Notes: a model not told the origin generated them from the letters alone. A DNA stretch of 64,000 nt from Gammaproteobacteria bacterium UBA2679 (GCA_002354735.1 DEMD01000014.1:89373-153372); one strand, 5' to 3'; shown: positions 38,776 to 48,004, numbered from the stretch's first letter. A program made the numbers and translations.

Positions 38776-40278
38776 ATGGCAGTTGCAATCAGCGATCTTC
38801 CCAGTGAAGTCGTAAAGGTGCTCAGGGCGCGCAAATGGACTTGGTTCTTCCTCTTCCTGCTTGTCGCGACCTTTGTGCTTCTAATTGGCGTCGTGTTCCC
38901 AAAGAAATATATCTCCCATGCGGTCATCAAGATTGATGACCCGAACCTTATCAATCCGCTTATGAACGATAAGGCGCCCGCTGCCCATCAGCGGCCCGAT
39001 CGCGCCGCAGCCATCCTCGATGTATTGAACTCCAGGGAGATCCTGCTGCAGCTCGCCGATCTGGAAGAGATCTTTGGCGAGGTGAAGACCCCTGCCGATG
39101 AAGAGCGGGTTGTTCAGGAAATGCGGTTGAATATCTCCGTTGAAAAGCAGGGCAAGGAATATGTCAAGATTGGCTATGCTTCGCCGGATCCTGAGCACGC
39201 CTTTATCATTGCCCAGAAGCTGACCCAGCTCCTGATTGACGTCACCAGTTCCAATAAGCGTGAAGATGTGCGGGCAGCCTACGAGTTCATCGACAAGCAG
39301 GTGAGGGCCTACCAGAGTCAGATCGAGGCCAGCGAGCGTCGGCTGAAAGAGTTCCTGGCATCCAAATCTGTGGGTAGTGAAGCCCAGGTATCCAACAAGG
39401 TTATCGATCTCGAACGTCAGATCGAGGAAACGAGGCTTGCCAAGCAGGAAGCCGAAACCCAGGCCAGAGTACTGCGCTCCAAGGTTGGCGGCGGTTCCGA
39501 CAACCAACAGGAGCAGGGTCAATACGCCCGTTATGAAGACCGCATACTGAGCCTGCAGCAGCAGCTCGATACCTTGCGCTTGTCCTATCAGGAAAGTTAT
39601 CCCGATATCGTCAGCCTGAAACAGCAGATCAGTGAGCTCGAAGGCCTCAGAGATCAGTTGAGAGCGAGCAATCCAGGCGCAGTATCACCGGCCGGCCCTG
39701 GATTCCGTGACCTCCAGACTGAATTGCTGGCGACCGAAACCAGAATCGAAACACTTGGTACCCGGCTTAATTCTCTGGGACAGCTACTGGAGCTCGAACA
39801 GGGCAGGATGGAGCGTGTACAGGATACCCGCGCCAAGGTCTCGGAACTGACCCGTGACTACGAAGTGAACAAGGAAATCTACGACGACCTGCTGCAGCGA
39901 CGCGAGCGTGCACGGGTTTCGCTTCGCATCGACGTGGAAGGCTATGGCGTGAACTACGTGCTGCATGAAAGCGCGCGCCTCCCAAGAGAGCCTTCCGGTC
40001 TCGCATTCTACCATTTCGCGCTTGCCGGTCTGCCACTTGGTCTGCTTGCGCCATTCGCTATCGCCATCGCCTTCTGTATGGTCGATCCGCGGGTTCGTTC
40101 GGCCGCCTTGCTGCATGAGAACACTGGCGTGCCTGTGCTCTCTCACATTCAGTACCTGGTAACGCCTTACGAAGAGCGCAAGAACCGTTCGAAAACGCGC
40201 ACCATCATCATACTTTCCATTTTCGCAGCCGTTGCCTATATCGTCGTTGCGTGGTTCATATATGCAGGAGGCGTATAA
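38776..40278 (+). CDS. XrtA-associated polysaccharide chain-length determinant (Wzz-like)
   Basis: A 500-residue co-polymerase. The first helix (about 17-38, WTWFFLFLLVATFVLLIGVV) precedes a periplasmic Wzz domain, long coiled coils (about 160-360), a second helix (about 412-435) and an extra C-terminal helix (about 474-497). Having no kinase domain, it is the membrane half of a split BY-kinase system; the cytoplasmic half follows with TAATG overlap. Confidence 0.9.
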   Translation: MAVAISDLPSEVVKVLRARKWTWFFLFLLVATFVLLIGVVFPKKYISHAVIKIDDPNLINPLMNDKAPAAHQRPDRAAAILDVLNSREILLQLADLEEIFGEVKTPADEERVVQEMRLNISVEKQGKEYVKIGYASPDPEHAFIIAQKLTQLLIDVTSSNKREDVRAAYEFIDKQVRAYQSQIEASERRLKEFLASKSVGSEAQVSNKVIDLERQIEETRLAKQEAETQARVLRSKVGGGSDNQQEQGQYARYEDRILSLQQQLDTLRLSYQESYPDIVSLKQQISELEGLRDQLRASNPGAVSPAGPGFRDLQTELLATETRIETLGTRLNSLGQLLELEQGRMERVQDTRAKVSELTRDYEVNKEIYDDLLQRRERARVSLRIDVEGYGVNYVLHESARLPREPSGLAFYHFALAGLPLGLLAPFAIAIAFCMVDPRVRSAALLHENTGVPVLSHIQYLVTPYEERKNRSKTRTIIILSIFAAVAYIVVAWFIYAGGV

Positions 40279-41129
40279 TGGCTGACGAATTCAAGAAGCC
40301 TAAGTCCATCGATAGTCAGGGCGGCGGTGATATGCAAGCCCAGCGTGGCGAAGTCGTTTCCAACGACGGGGGACGCGGTGCTGCCAAGGATTCGGTGCTG
40401 GTACCGAGTTCATGGGAGGTTCAGGAAGGTGGCCTCGAACGTTATGTGGTCAGCAAGCAGATCGTGCGCATGCGCGAGCCGGGACTGCTGTCGCCGGACG
40501 ATCTCTGCGAAAAGCGCATCATCTTCCCCGAAAGCCCATATCGTAAATCGGTCGAGCGATTCCGGGAGCTGCGAACAAAGCTGCTCGAAATCAGTCGCGG
40601 CCACAACTTTGCGCTCGTGGTTTCGAGCATAGTGCCCGGCGGGGGAGCCTCGTTCAACGCGATCAATCTTGCTGCAGCATTTGCCTTTGATAGCAGCAAG
40701 ACCGCACTGCTGATCGACTGTAATCTGCGCCATCCAAAGCTGCACAGTGTGTTCGATCTGTTGCCGGACAGGGGCGTTACAGACTTCCTCGAAGATCCAG
40801 ACATGGATATCTCCACGATCATCTATCCAACTGGCATTCGTCGTTTGCGTCTTGTGCCGGCGGGCAGCCAGAAAGAATCTGCGAGTGAGTATTTTACTTC
40901 GTTCAGAATGCATCAGTTCCTGCAGACACTGCGTCGCCGCTACCCGGATCGTTTCATCATCCTGGACACGCCGCCGATTCTGGAATCACCTGATGCACGC
41001 ATATTATCTGAAGTCTGCGATTACACGCTTTTGATCGCCCCACATGGAAGAGTCACCGAAAGCCAGGTCGTCGAAGCGGCGTCCGCCATTCCAGAGGCAA
41101 AGCTTGCCGGTGTCGTCGTTAACGGATGA
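40278..41129 (+). CDS. CpsD/CapB-like ATPase with degenerate Walker A
   Basis: A 283-residue protein matching the XrtA-associated tyrosine autokinases in order and fold. FPESPYRKSVERFRELRTKL precedes the P-loop, ALLIDCNLRHPKLH is Walker A', and FIILDTPPILESPDA is Walker B. The Walker A itself reads VPGGGASFNAINLA and lacks the invariant Lys and Thr. The protein stops at GVVVNG, where homologues continue into a Tyr-rich tail. It is probably not an active kinase and may act only as a scaffold. The ATG at 40278 has AGGAGG and overlaps the preceding stop. Confidence 0.87.
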   Translation: MADEFKKPKSIDSQGGGDMQAQRGEVVSNDGGRGAAKDSVLVPSSWEVQEGGLERYVVSKQIVRMREPGLLSPDDLCEKRIIFPESPYRKSVERFRELRTKLLEISRGHNFALVVSSIVPGGGASFNAINLAAAFAFDSSKTALLIDCNLRHPKLHSVFDLLPDRGVTDFLEDPDMDISTIIYPTGIRRLRLVPAGSQKESASEYFTSFRMHQFLQTLRRRYPDRFIILDTPPILESPDARILSEVCDYTLLIAPHGRVTESQVVEAASAIPEAKLAGVVVNG

Positions 41130-41137
41130 GAGATTAC

Positions 41138-42478
41138 ATGCAGAAAACCTTCACACTTGCAGCCTGCACGACGGCCGTTCTGGCTGGCACGCTGACAGCT
41201 TCGGTCGTCAGCGCTGAGCCCGCCGAAATTTCGGTGACCAACGAGACCCTGTATTCGACGAATGCGGCGCTCCAGGAGAACAAGGAAGCTGATACCCGAA
41301 ATCGCACCACGCTGGATTTCTACAAGGTGCTTAGCAGAACAAGGCTTTCTGGCGACATCGGTTTCAACCTCGGCTATGAGCACTACTTTAACGACGTGTT
41401 CGCCAATGACAGCGATCTTGTTGCGACCATGGACGTCAACAGCGCCTATGAATTCAGTCCCAACTTCAAGTGGGAACTTCGTGACACCCTGAACCAGGTG
41501 CGGAAGAACTCCACCGAGGTGGGTACGCCGGATAACCGTCAGCTCATCAACGTATTTGAGACCGGTCCGCAGTGGATGATTCCTCTTAGCGGTCGCACTG
41601 GACTCAGACTTGGCTCCGAATACGAAAATCTCTGGTTCGAAGATAGTGATGAGCAAAGTAACCGGATCACTGGTACGGCTGCGCTGGTCACCGAACTGGC
41701 GACTGGTCACCAGATCGAAGGCGGCGTCGAAGCAGATCGCGCCTGGATCGAGCGTCGACCGACAGAAATAGGCGCCACGGGCACTATCGAGACAGACAGC
41801 AACAGCCAGACGCTTTTCGCGCAGCTCTCCAAGCAGTATGAGAATTCGCGCTATTCCGTCCGTGGTGGCTATACCTTTGTCAACACGGAATCGCCAACTC
41901 AAGAGACCGAGTTCGACGGACCGACCGCGCAGTTGAGCTATGTCTATGGCGGCGTTACCACGCAGGGCGTTATCGATATGAAATTGTCGCACTCGCTCAG
42001 CGACACCTTCTCTGACCAGAACGTGAAAACCTTCGACGCCCTCGATACACGTGATCGCTTCGACACTATCGAAACAACGCAGTTCAGGTTGCTGGGTAGT
42101 TACCCCCTCACAGCGGTCGATGAAATCAGTGCCGTTGGTTCTGTCTCCCTTGAGAAATATCAGACCCAGGAGATAGAAGACGAGCGCTACACAGCCGAAT
42201 TGTTGTATCGCCGAACATTCACACCGCAGGTGCTTGGTGACATCAGCTTCCGCCGCGATCAGGAAGAGTTCAGCAACAACTTCAGGGAGATTGTGACCTA
42301 TTACGTTGAGGCGAGCGTCGAACACCGGCCATTGAAAAACGTACGGCTTGAATACGCTGTCGGCTACACCGAGCGTGAGGAAGATATCATCATTTCCGAT
42401 GCACTCGGCGTGCGTCGCGGCCTGAATGGCATAGAAGAAGTCTATTTCAGCTTCGGCGTTACCTGGTTCAGGCTCTGA
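41138..42478 (+). CDS. PEP-CTERM system-associated outer-membrane barrel (TIGR03016-like)
   Basis: A protein of about 446 residues with a signal peptide (MQKTFTLAACTTAVLAGTLT, cleavage near VSA-EP) and many amphipathic beta-strands rich in aromatic and charged residues. It ends with an aromatic C-terminal strand (EVYFSFGVTWFRL), typical of outer-membrane barrels. Its place after the chain-length and CpsD-like genes is the standard XrtA locus order. The start may instead be ATG 41126, which overlaps the preceding stop; GAGAG favours 41138. Its likely role is passage or anchoring of EPS at the outer membrane. Confidence 0.82.
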   Translation: MQKTFTLAACTTAVLAGTLTASVVSAEPAEISVTNETLYSTNAALQENKEADTRNRTTLDFYKVLSRTRLSGDIGFNLGYEHYFNDVFANDSDLVATMDVNSAYEFSPNFKWELRDTLNQVRKNSTEVGTPDNRQLINVFETGPQWMIPLSGRTGLRLGSEYENLWFEDSDEQSNRITGTAALVTELATGHQIEGGVEADRAWIERRPTEIGATGTIETDSNSQTLFAQLSKQYENSRYSVRGGYTFVNTESPTQETEFDGPTAQLSYVYGGVTTQGVIDMKLSHSLSDTFSDQNVKTFDALDTRDRFDTIETTQFRLLGSYPLTAVDEISAVGSVSLEKYQTQEIEDERYTAELLYRRTFTPQVLGDISFRRDQEEFSNNFREIVTYYVEASVEHRPLKNVRLEYAVGYTEREEDIIISDALGVRRGLNGIEEVYFSFGVTWFRL

Positions 42479-42480
42479 GC

Positions 42481-43347
42481 ATGATAACGAATGCCATGAC
42501 GATTGACGTGGAAGACTACTTCCACGTTGCTGCGCTTGCTGAGTCCATCAAGGTTGATGAGTGGGATGCGCATGAGTGCCGCGTCGAAGCCAATACCGAT
42601 GCGCTACTGGCGCTCTTCGACGAGAAACGCATCAAGAGCACGTTCTTTGTGCTTGGCTGGGTGGCCGAGCGTTATCCGGATCTGGTCAAGCGAATCGCAG
42701 CAGCTGGTCATGAGGTAGCCTCCCACGGCTTCAGCCATCAGCTTGTCTACAAGCAGACTCCCGAAGTGTTTCGCGACGAGACCCGGCGCTCCAAGGACCT
42801 GCTTGAAAGTCTCATCCAGGCGCCGGTCGATGGCTATCGCGCAGCCTCTTACAGCATCACTGCCCAGAGTCGGTGGGCGCTCGATATTCTGGTCGAGCTC
42901 GGTTTCGTCTGGGACTCCAGCATTTTTCCGGTGAATCACGACCGTTATGGTATGCCTGGTACACCTGAGCTGCCTTATCGCCTGAAAACGGACAACGGTG
43001 GCGAGATCATCGAGTTTCCGCTCTCTACGGCGAAGCTGCTTGGACGTACGATACCCATTGCCGGTGGCGGCTATTTCAGGTTGTTCCCTTACTGGTTCTC
43101 GCGCTGGGGCCTGGGGTCGATCAACCGGAAGCAGGAGCCCTTTATCTTTTATCTGCATCCATGGGAGATCGACACGGAACAGCCACGGGTGAAGGCAAGT
43201 GCATTTTCCATGTTCCGCCACTACAACAATCTCGACAAGTGCATGGATCGCCTGCGCAATCTTACAGACGATTTTCAGTTTTCGACGGTTGGTGACGTGC
43301 TTCGAAACAAGCAGCTGCTGCCAGCCGAGCCCAGGAGTGGCGGATAA
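42481..43347 (+). CDS. XrtA-associated polysaccharide deacetylase
   Basis: A 288-residue NodB-fold deacetylase with a C-terminal DUF3473-like part. The metal and catalytic sites are MTIDVEDYFHVAA (the DVED motif) and ASHGFSHQLVYK (HxxxH). DGYRAASYSIT and the C-terminal FYLHPWEID are further family marks. No signal peptide is visible. It should remove acetyl groups from N-acetylhexosamines in the EPS repeat or polymer. It starts 2 nt after the barrel gene. Confidence 0.9.
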   Translation: MITNAMTIDVEDYFHVAALAESIKVDEWDAHECRVEANTDALLALFDEKRIKSTFFVLGWVAERYPDLVKRIAAAGHEVASHGFSHQLVYKQTPEVFRDETRRSKDLLESLIQAPVDGYRAASYSITAQSRWALDILVELGFVWDSSIFPVNHDRYGMPGTPELPYRLKTDNGGEIIEFPLSTAKLLGRTIPIAGGGYFRLFPYWFSRWGLGSINRKQEPFIFYLHPWEIDTEQPRVKASAFSMFRHYNNLDKCMDRLRNLTDDFQFSTVGDVLRNKQLLPAEPRSGG

Positions 43348-43352
43348 ACTCT

Positions 43353-44747
43353 GTGACAGATATGACCGAACAGATTCAGGCGCTTACTGACGAATCCAAG
43401 AAACTCAGTCGCCTGATAGGTGAGGCCAAGAAGCAGGGCCTGGATACCGCTGACGAACTGATTGCCCGCAAGAAGGCTGTGCAAGCCTCGATCGCAGAGC
43501 TCAAAGCGAAAATGGCGTCAGAGCAGCCTGACCAGGTCTCGGTAAAGCAGCCCACAGGCTCTGAAGCCGCACCAAGCGCCCCCGCAGTCACCAAAGCCAA
43601 ACGCCAACCCTCCGAGCTGGAGCGTCTTCAGGCACTTATTCCCCCAGTGTACCCTGAGCCTGTTGAACTGACTGAAGCTGCGCAGTCCTCCGGGCGCTAC
43701 CGTTGTGACGTTAGCCAGACTCCGCCGGCAGGTTGGGACGACTTCGTTCGTCAGCATCCCAGGGCCACGCTCTATCACGAATCGGTCTGGTTGAAGACCG
43801 TCGTAGACACCATGGGGCATGAAATCGCCTATGTTGCCTGCTATCTGGAGTCGGCTGCCGAAGAACAGCTTCAGGCGGTGCTGCCGATGATCCGGCAGAA
43901 GAGTCGTCTTTTCGGTGATATCTGGACCTCCATTCCGCTGGTCAACTATGGCGGCGCACTCGCGCTGGACAAAAACGCGGAAAAGCACGTGCTGAAAGCA
44001 GCTGCTGACTTCGCCAGAAGCAGCGGTGCACGCCATCTGGAAGTTCGCGGTTATCACAAGCAGCCGACCGGCTGGCCAGAACGCACAGATAAGGTCAACA
44101 TGTGGCTGCCACTGCCCGCAGATAGTGAGACCCTGTGGAAAGGCTTCAGCTCAAAGGTCCGCTCGCAGATACGAAAAGGCCAGCAAAACGAATACGAATC
44201 CCGCATCGGTGGCATGGAACTACTTGACGACTATTACCGGGTATTCAGCGAGAACATGCGTGATCTGGGCACCCCGGTGTATGGCAAATCGTTCTTCGCA
44301 GGCATCCTGACGAACTTCGGCAGTAGCGCCCGACTCATCGTCATATACTGCAAAGGCGAGCCCGCCTCCTGTGGCTTTCTAGTGGCACAGGAAACCGGTG
44401 CTGTGAAGCTGCTTGAGATACCTTGGGCGTCCACCCGGCAGGCATTCAACTCGCTGAACATGAACATGGTGATGTACTGGGAAATACTGAGTCACGCAGC
44501 TGACACTGGTTTCGACGTGTTCGATTTTGGCCGTTCCAGCAAAGACGCCGGCACCTATCGCTTCAAGAAGCAGTGGGGCGCCATGCCTGTGCAGCTCTAC
44601 TGGCATTATGCCCTGTTCCAGGCCGACGAATTGCCCGCGATCAATAACAATAATCCCAAGTTCAAACTGCTCGTGGCGATATGGCAACGCTTGCCACTGT
44701 GTTTCGCAAATCGTCTGGGTCCAGCTATTGTTAAATACATTCCTTGA
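43353..44747 (+). CDS. FemAB-like protein with N-terminal SerRS-like coiled coil (XrtA locus)
   Basis: A 464-residue protein. Residues about 90-450 are a GNAT-type FemAB/TIGR03019 domain (HPRATLYHESVWLKTVVDTM, VRSQIRKGQQNEYESRIGG, VFDFGRSSKDAGTYRFKKQW). Residues 1-52 are a charged helical hairpin (ALTDESKKLSRLIGEAKKQG then an ELIARKKAVQASI helix) that resembles the tRNA-binding arm of seryl-tRNA synthetase. A Pro/Ala linker joins the two. Cell-wall FemABX enzymes transfer amino acids from tRNA; the substrate here is unknown. The start is GTG 43353, or ATG 43362 nine bases later. Confidence 0.85.
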   Translation: MTDMTEQIQALTDESKKLSRLIGEAKKQGLDTADELIARKKAVQASIAELKAKMASEQPDQVSVKQPTGSEAAPSAPAVTKAKRQPSELERLQALIPPVYPEPVELTEAAQSSGRYRCDVSQTPPAGWDDFVRQHPRATLYHESVWLKTVVDTMGHEIAYVACYLESAAEEQLQAVLPMIRQKSRLFGDIWTSIPLVNYGGALALDKNAEKHVLKAAADFARSSGARHLEVRGYHKQPTGWPERTDKVNMWLPLPADSETLWKGFSSKVRSQIRKGQQNEYESRIGGMELLDDYYRVFSENMRDLGTPVYGKSFFAGILTNFGSSARLIVIYCKGEPASCGFLVAQETGAVKLLEIPWASTRQAFNSLNMNMVMYWEILSHAADTGFDVFDFGRSSKDAGTYRFKKQWGAMPVQLYWHYALFQADELPAINNNNPKFKLLVAIWQRLPLCFANRLGPAIVKYIP

Positions 44748-44764
44748 GTGGTTGTGACTGAGAG

Positions 44765-45832
44765 ATGAAGGCCTTACTGAAGAACATCCGGGACACGTAT
44801 CAGGCGAGAGCGGCTCGGCGCCTGCTTGGCCGCATGGGTGGAGAAGCAAAAGGCGATGCCACCGCGCAGCCACTGCTGATATTGATGTATCACCGCGTAC
44901 TGCCTGAGCAGGACGAGCGACTGGCGTTCGAAGAGCCCGGGATGTATGTCACACCAGAGACCCTGGATATGCAGCTGCGAACGCTGCAGCCGCTGGTACG
45001 TTTCGTCGAACTCGCGCAGTGGGTGAGGGCGAGGCGTGAAGGGCGCCCGCTTGAAGGTGGTGATGGACGACTGTGCTGTGCTGTCACCTTCGATGATGGC
45101 TGGCTCGATAACTATGAGTTTGCCTTGCCTGTGCTGAGGCAGCACGACGTACCGGCGACAATCTTTCTGGCTACGGGCTTCATAGGCACCGGACGCACAT
45201 TCTGGCCGGAGCAGCTCAATCGGCTGCTCAAACTGGCAGCGGCGCTCGGTCCTGACAGTCGCGCCAAAGGCAGCCTGGAACATTTCATTTCATCCGCAGG
45301 CATTAAACCTGACAGCAGCCGCTACGCCAACAAGGAATATGCAGCCGAAGTCATCGCCGCCTGCAAACAGTTCACCGATGCCCAGATCTACCAGTTTCTC
45401 GATGACACCTTTGCGCACCTGAAGCAGGATAGCGAACTTTCGGTGAATACCGCCGAAGAGATGCTGGACTGGCATCAGGTCAGCGCCATGACGCCCACCT
45501 TTGACGTCGGTGCGCACACTGTCAATCATCTCAGGCTCAACGAGGCGGCCAATCCGGCCGACGTCGATGCAGAACTCGATGGTTGTATCGAAGCCATTCA
45601 TTCACATCTCGGATCGCCGCCGGCCTTGTTCTGCTATCCCAATGGCGACGTAAGCGACTATGCCCGGACGGCGGTGGAACAACGTTTTGCCGCTGCAGTG
45701 ACTACCGGCAATGGCATCAACCAGGCGAACGACTCCCTGTTTGCGCTGAAGCGCATCGGTTTACACGAAGATGCCAGTAACACGCCTGAAGCCTTCCTGG
45801 CCAAACTCTACCGCGGCGCAGGCGCCTCGTGA
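44765..45832 (+). CDS. Second polysaccharide deacetylase (NodB family)
   Basis: A 355-residue deacetylase with LILMYHRVLP, the catalytic AVTFDDGWLDNYEFALPVL and VGAHTVNHLRLNEAA (HxxxH). A CYPNGDVSDYA motif is near the C-terminus. It differs from the DUF3473-type enzyme three genes before, so the locus encodes two deacetylases of different subtype. It is cytoplasmic or peripheral, with no signal peptide. A GT4 gene follows 10 nt after. Confidence 0.88.
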   Translation: MKALLKNIRDTYQARAARRLLGRMGGEAKGDATAQPLLILMYHRVLPEQDERLAFEEPGMYVTPETLDMQLRTLQPLVRFVELAQWVRARREGRPLEGGDGRLCCAVTFDDGWLDNYEFALPVLRQHDVPATIFLATGFIGTGRTFWPEQLNRLLKLAAALGPDSRAKGSLEHFISSAGIKPDSSRYANKEYAAEVIAACKQFTDAQIYQFLDDTFAHLKQDSELSVNTAEEMLDWHQVSAMTPTFDVGAHTVNHLRLNEAANPADVDAELDGCIEAIHSHLGSPPALFCYPNGDVSDYARTAVEQRFAAAVTTGNGINQANDSLFALKRIGLHEDASNTPEAFLAKLYRGAGAS

Positions 45833-45842
45833 GCGCGCTCAA

Positions 45843-46937
45843 ATGAACATTCTCCATGCTATCGAGACCTCGGGCCCTGGCGGGGCAGAAAACTTCATGC
45901 TGCGTCTGGTGCAGAGCCAGAAGGCTGAAGGCCATCAATGTCGTGTGCTCGTTATCAAGCCTGGTTGGCTCACGGCTCAGCTCGAACGTCTTAATATCGA
46001 CTACGACCTGATCCCGTTGCCACGTAGCCTGAGCGCGCAGTGGTTACTCACAGTGCGACGGCTTATGAAGACATACCGCATAGACGTCGTTCATACGAAT
46101 GAGTTTGCGATGAATATGCACCTGGCGCTTGTCGCACGCTCTCTGGGCGTGCCGCATATCGCCACTGTTCATGGTAAGAATTATTACACTGAGAAGTCAG
46201 TCAGGCGCTTTTTCATGCGGCTGACCGCCAGGCTCAGTACGCTGGTGGCCGTCTCTCACGATATCAAGAGTTTCCTTGCGACTGACGCAGACATACCGGC
46301 CTCGCGCGTCGTTGTGATCGAGAACGGGATTGATGTGAGCAGCTACAAGCCTGATCCGAAAGTGCGGGCTCGGTACCGTGCTGAGCTCGGCGTCGCGGAC
46401 GATGAGCATATGATTCTGGCGGTTGGTAACCTCTATCCGGTGAAAGGTCATATACATCTTATAGAGGCAGCAGCGCGCCTCGCTCGCAACGGCGCCAGAA
46501 TCAAGGTGTTCATCGCTGGACGAGGGAAGGAGGAGCATAGCCTTCAGAGTCGAATAGACTCACTCGGTCTGCAGGCGCAGTGCACCTTGCTCGGCTTCAG
46601 AGATGATGCCCGAGAGTTGTTATGGGCGTGTGATATATTCGCAATGCCATCGTTGAGCGAAGGGCTGCCCTTGTCCATCCTGGAGAGTCTGGCTGCCGAA
46701 CGCCCGGTCGTTGCATCTGCCGTGGGGGGCATCCCACAGGTGTTGACGGACGGCCATACCGGTTTACTCGTTCCAGCAGGCAATCCCAAAGCACTGGCGG
46801 AAGCGCTCGATAAGCTGATCCGAAATAGCGAGCTTCGCACAGCGCTTTCGAATCATGGACTTAGCTTGCTGGCAGAGCGCTATGATGCCGCTTTGATGGC
46901 CAAGCGATACGCTGAACTCTATCAGCGCAAAGTGTAA
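45843..46937 (+). CDS. GT4-family glycosyltransferase
   Basis: A 364-residue GT-B glycosyltransferase. The N-terminal donor-side loop is ETSGPGGAENFMLRLV, and the C-terminal domain has VGNLYPVKGHIHLIEAA, FIAGRGKEEHSL and the nucleotide-sugar site MPSLSEGLPLSILESLAAERPVVAS. I start at MNILHAIE (45843); the frame is open further upstream, inside the deacetylase gene. It is the last gene of the EPS operon before the PEP-CTERM tandem. Confidence 0.9.
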   Translation: MNILHAIETSGPGGAENFMLRLVQSQKAEGHQCRVLVIKPGWLTAQLERLNIDYDLIPLPRSLSAQWLLTVRRLMKTYRIDVVHTNEFAMNMHLALVARSLGVPHIATVHGKNYYTEKSVRRFFMRLTARLSTLVAVSHDIKSFLATDADIPASRVVVIENGIDVSSYKPDPKVRARYRAELGVADDEHMILAVGNLYPVKGHIHLIEAAARLARNGARIKVFIAGRGKEEHSLQSRIDSLGLQAQCTLLGFRDDARELLWACDIFAMPSLSEGLPLSILESLAAERPVVASAVGGIPQVLTDGHTGLLVPAGNPKALAEALDKLIRNSELRTALSNHGLSLLAERYDAALMAKRYAELYQRKV

Positions 46938-47211
46938 AAATATCCGACGTTATGGTTAGACCCTAGGCCTTTAGTTCCCCGCTATCCCACCGAGCGGTTT
47001 CTCCCGTTGTTTCTAATCCACTGATATTAAAACGCTTCTGCATCAGCAAAGACTGGGGCCCAAGCCCCTGATCGCTTTGCTATCGGCCGATTTGTATATT
47101 TTTGATACGACATTCTGACTTCTGTAACAGTGTGTCAATCTTCTATACATGTGGTTTCTTTTAATAATCTCTCTGTAGAAGAAAGTCTAAGTAAAACATG
47201 TGCTTACAAAG
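46938..47211. other. AT-rich gene-free region before the first PEP-CTERM gene
   Basis: No reading frame of note. It holds weak hairpins (CCGCT/AGCGG at 46979-46997 followed by TTTCT; GGGGC/GCCCC at 47055-47068) that could end the EPS operon. The AT-rich stretch 47095-47210 upstream of the -24/-12 promoter is where an enhancer-binding activator would be expected to bind. No dyad was recognised with confidence. Confidence 0.4.
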
Positions 47212-47228
47212 TTGGCACGACAAGTGCT
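47212..47228 (+). promoter_or_regulatory. Sigma-54 (-24/-12) promoter of PEP-CTERM gene 1
   Basis: TTGGCACGACAAGTGCT matches the RpoN consensus TGGCACG-N4-TTGCA, with GG (47214-47215) and GC (47226-47227) exactly 12 bp apart. Transcription would start near 47239, leaving a 66-nt leader. TACAAAGTTGGCAC (14 nt) is repeated exactly before PEP-CTERM gene 2. Confidence 0.82.
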
Positions 47229-47305
47229 TACCTTAATGTAACGAACAGGTAATTTAGATTACTTAGCGTTACAGCCGATCTAAAGGATTTTCATCAGGAG
47301 TTCAT

Positions 47306-48004
47306 ATGTTCACTTCAGTAGTAAAAGGTTTTTCCCTGACTGCAATCGCTCTTGCAGTTTCTCTGCCAGCATCAGCCGCCATCATCCAGGGCTTCGACGT
47401 GTCTAACGCTGCAAACGTTTCTTGCAACGGTGGCGCTCAGTACGGCCTGTGGACTAACAGCCTGACCCCTAGCAAGTGCTCCAAGTACTTCTCTATCCAG
47501 ACTGGTACTACGTTCCTGCGTTCAGACGATGGCACTGCAACCTTCACTGGTTCAGCGCTGAACCCACTCGGTACAACTGCGATCTTCGACCTTACCTTCA
47601 CTGGTTTCCAGGATGATTACTCAGTTGTTAAGACTGGCGGCACTGCCAAGCAGGCTGACTGGAATTTCTACACTGGTCTGACTTCAGACAGCAAGATCAC
47701 TGTTGGCGGCGTAGACTACTTCGCGCAGCTGGTTGGTGCACCGACTAACGTTGGTTCAATGCCAGTATTCCAGTACGGCACTGGTGCAAACGACAAGAAC
47801 GCAGCCTTCGGCGGTTCTGTCTGGATGGACATGTATGCTGCTGACGGCACTGCGCTGTTCACTGGTGGCAAGCACTGGGACATCAACTTCAACCTGACTG
47901 AGAACCCAGACCTGGTTCCTGACGTTGACGTTCCTGCGCCTGCTACCCTCGGCCTGCTGGCACTTGGTGTTGCTGCTCTGCGTCTTTCACGTCGCAGCAA
48001 GTAA
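47306..48004 (+). CDS. PEP-CTERM sorting-signal protein, paralogue 1
   Basis: A 232-residue exported protein. The signal peptide (FTSVVKGFSLTAIALAVSLP, cleavage after ASA) precedes a beta-rich domain of about 170 residues with one Cys pair (SCNGG and SKCSKY). The C-terminal sorting signal is VPAPATLGLLALGVAALRLS then RR. The motif is Pro-Ala-Pro rather than Pro-Glu-Pro, but motif-helix-Arg cluster is the exosortase substrate architecture. The gene has a strong AGGAG, a sigma-54 promoter and its own terminator. Its repetitive GGC/ACT/GCA-rich codons suggest high expression. It is likely an EPS-matrix or floc protein; function unknown. Confidence 0.9.
   Translation: MFTSVVKGFSLTAIALAVSLPASAAIIQGFDVSNAANVSCNGGAQYGLWTNSLTPSKCSKYFSIQTGTTFLRSDDGTATFTGSALNPLGTTAIFDLTFTGFQDDYSVVKTGGTAKQADWNFYTGLTSDSKITVGGVDYFAQLVGAPTNVGSMPVFQYGTGANDKNAAFGGSVWMDMYAADGTALFTGGKHWDINFNLTENPDLVPDVDVPAPATLGLLALGVAALRLSRRSK

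Noticed and set aside
47200..47231. Direct repeat GTGCTTAC (47200-47207 and 47224-47231) as an activator site
   Set aside because: The second copy is part of the -12 promoter box, and the other PEP-CTERM promoters lack the pair; probably coincidental.
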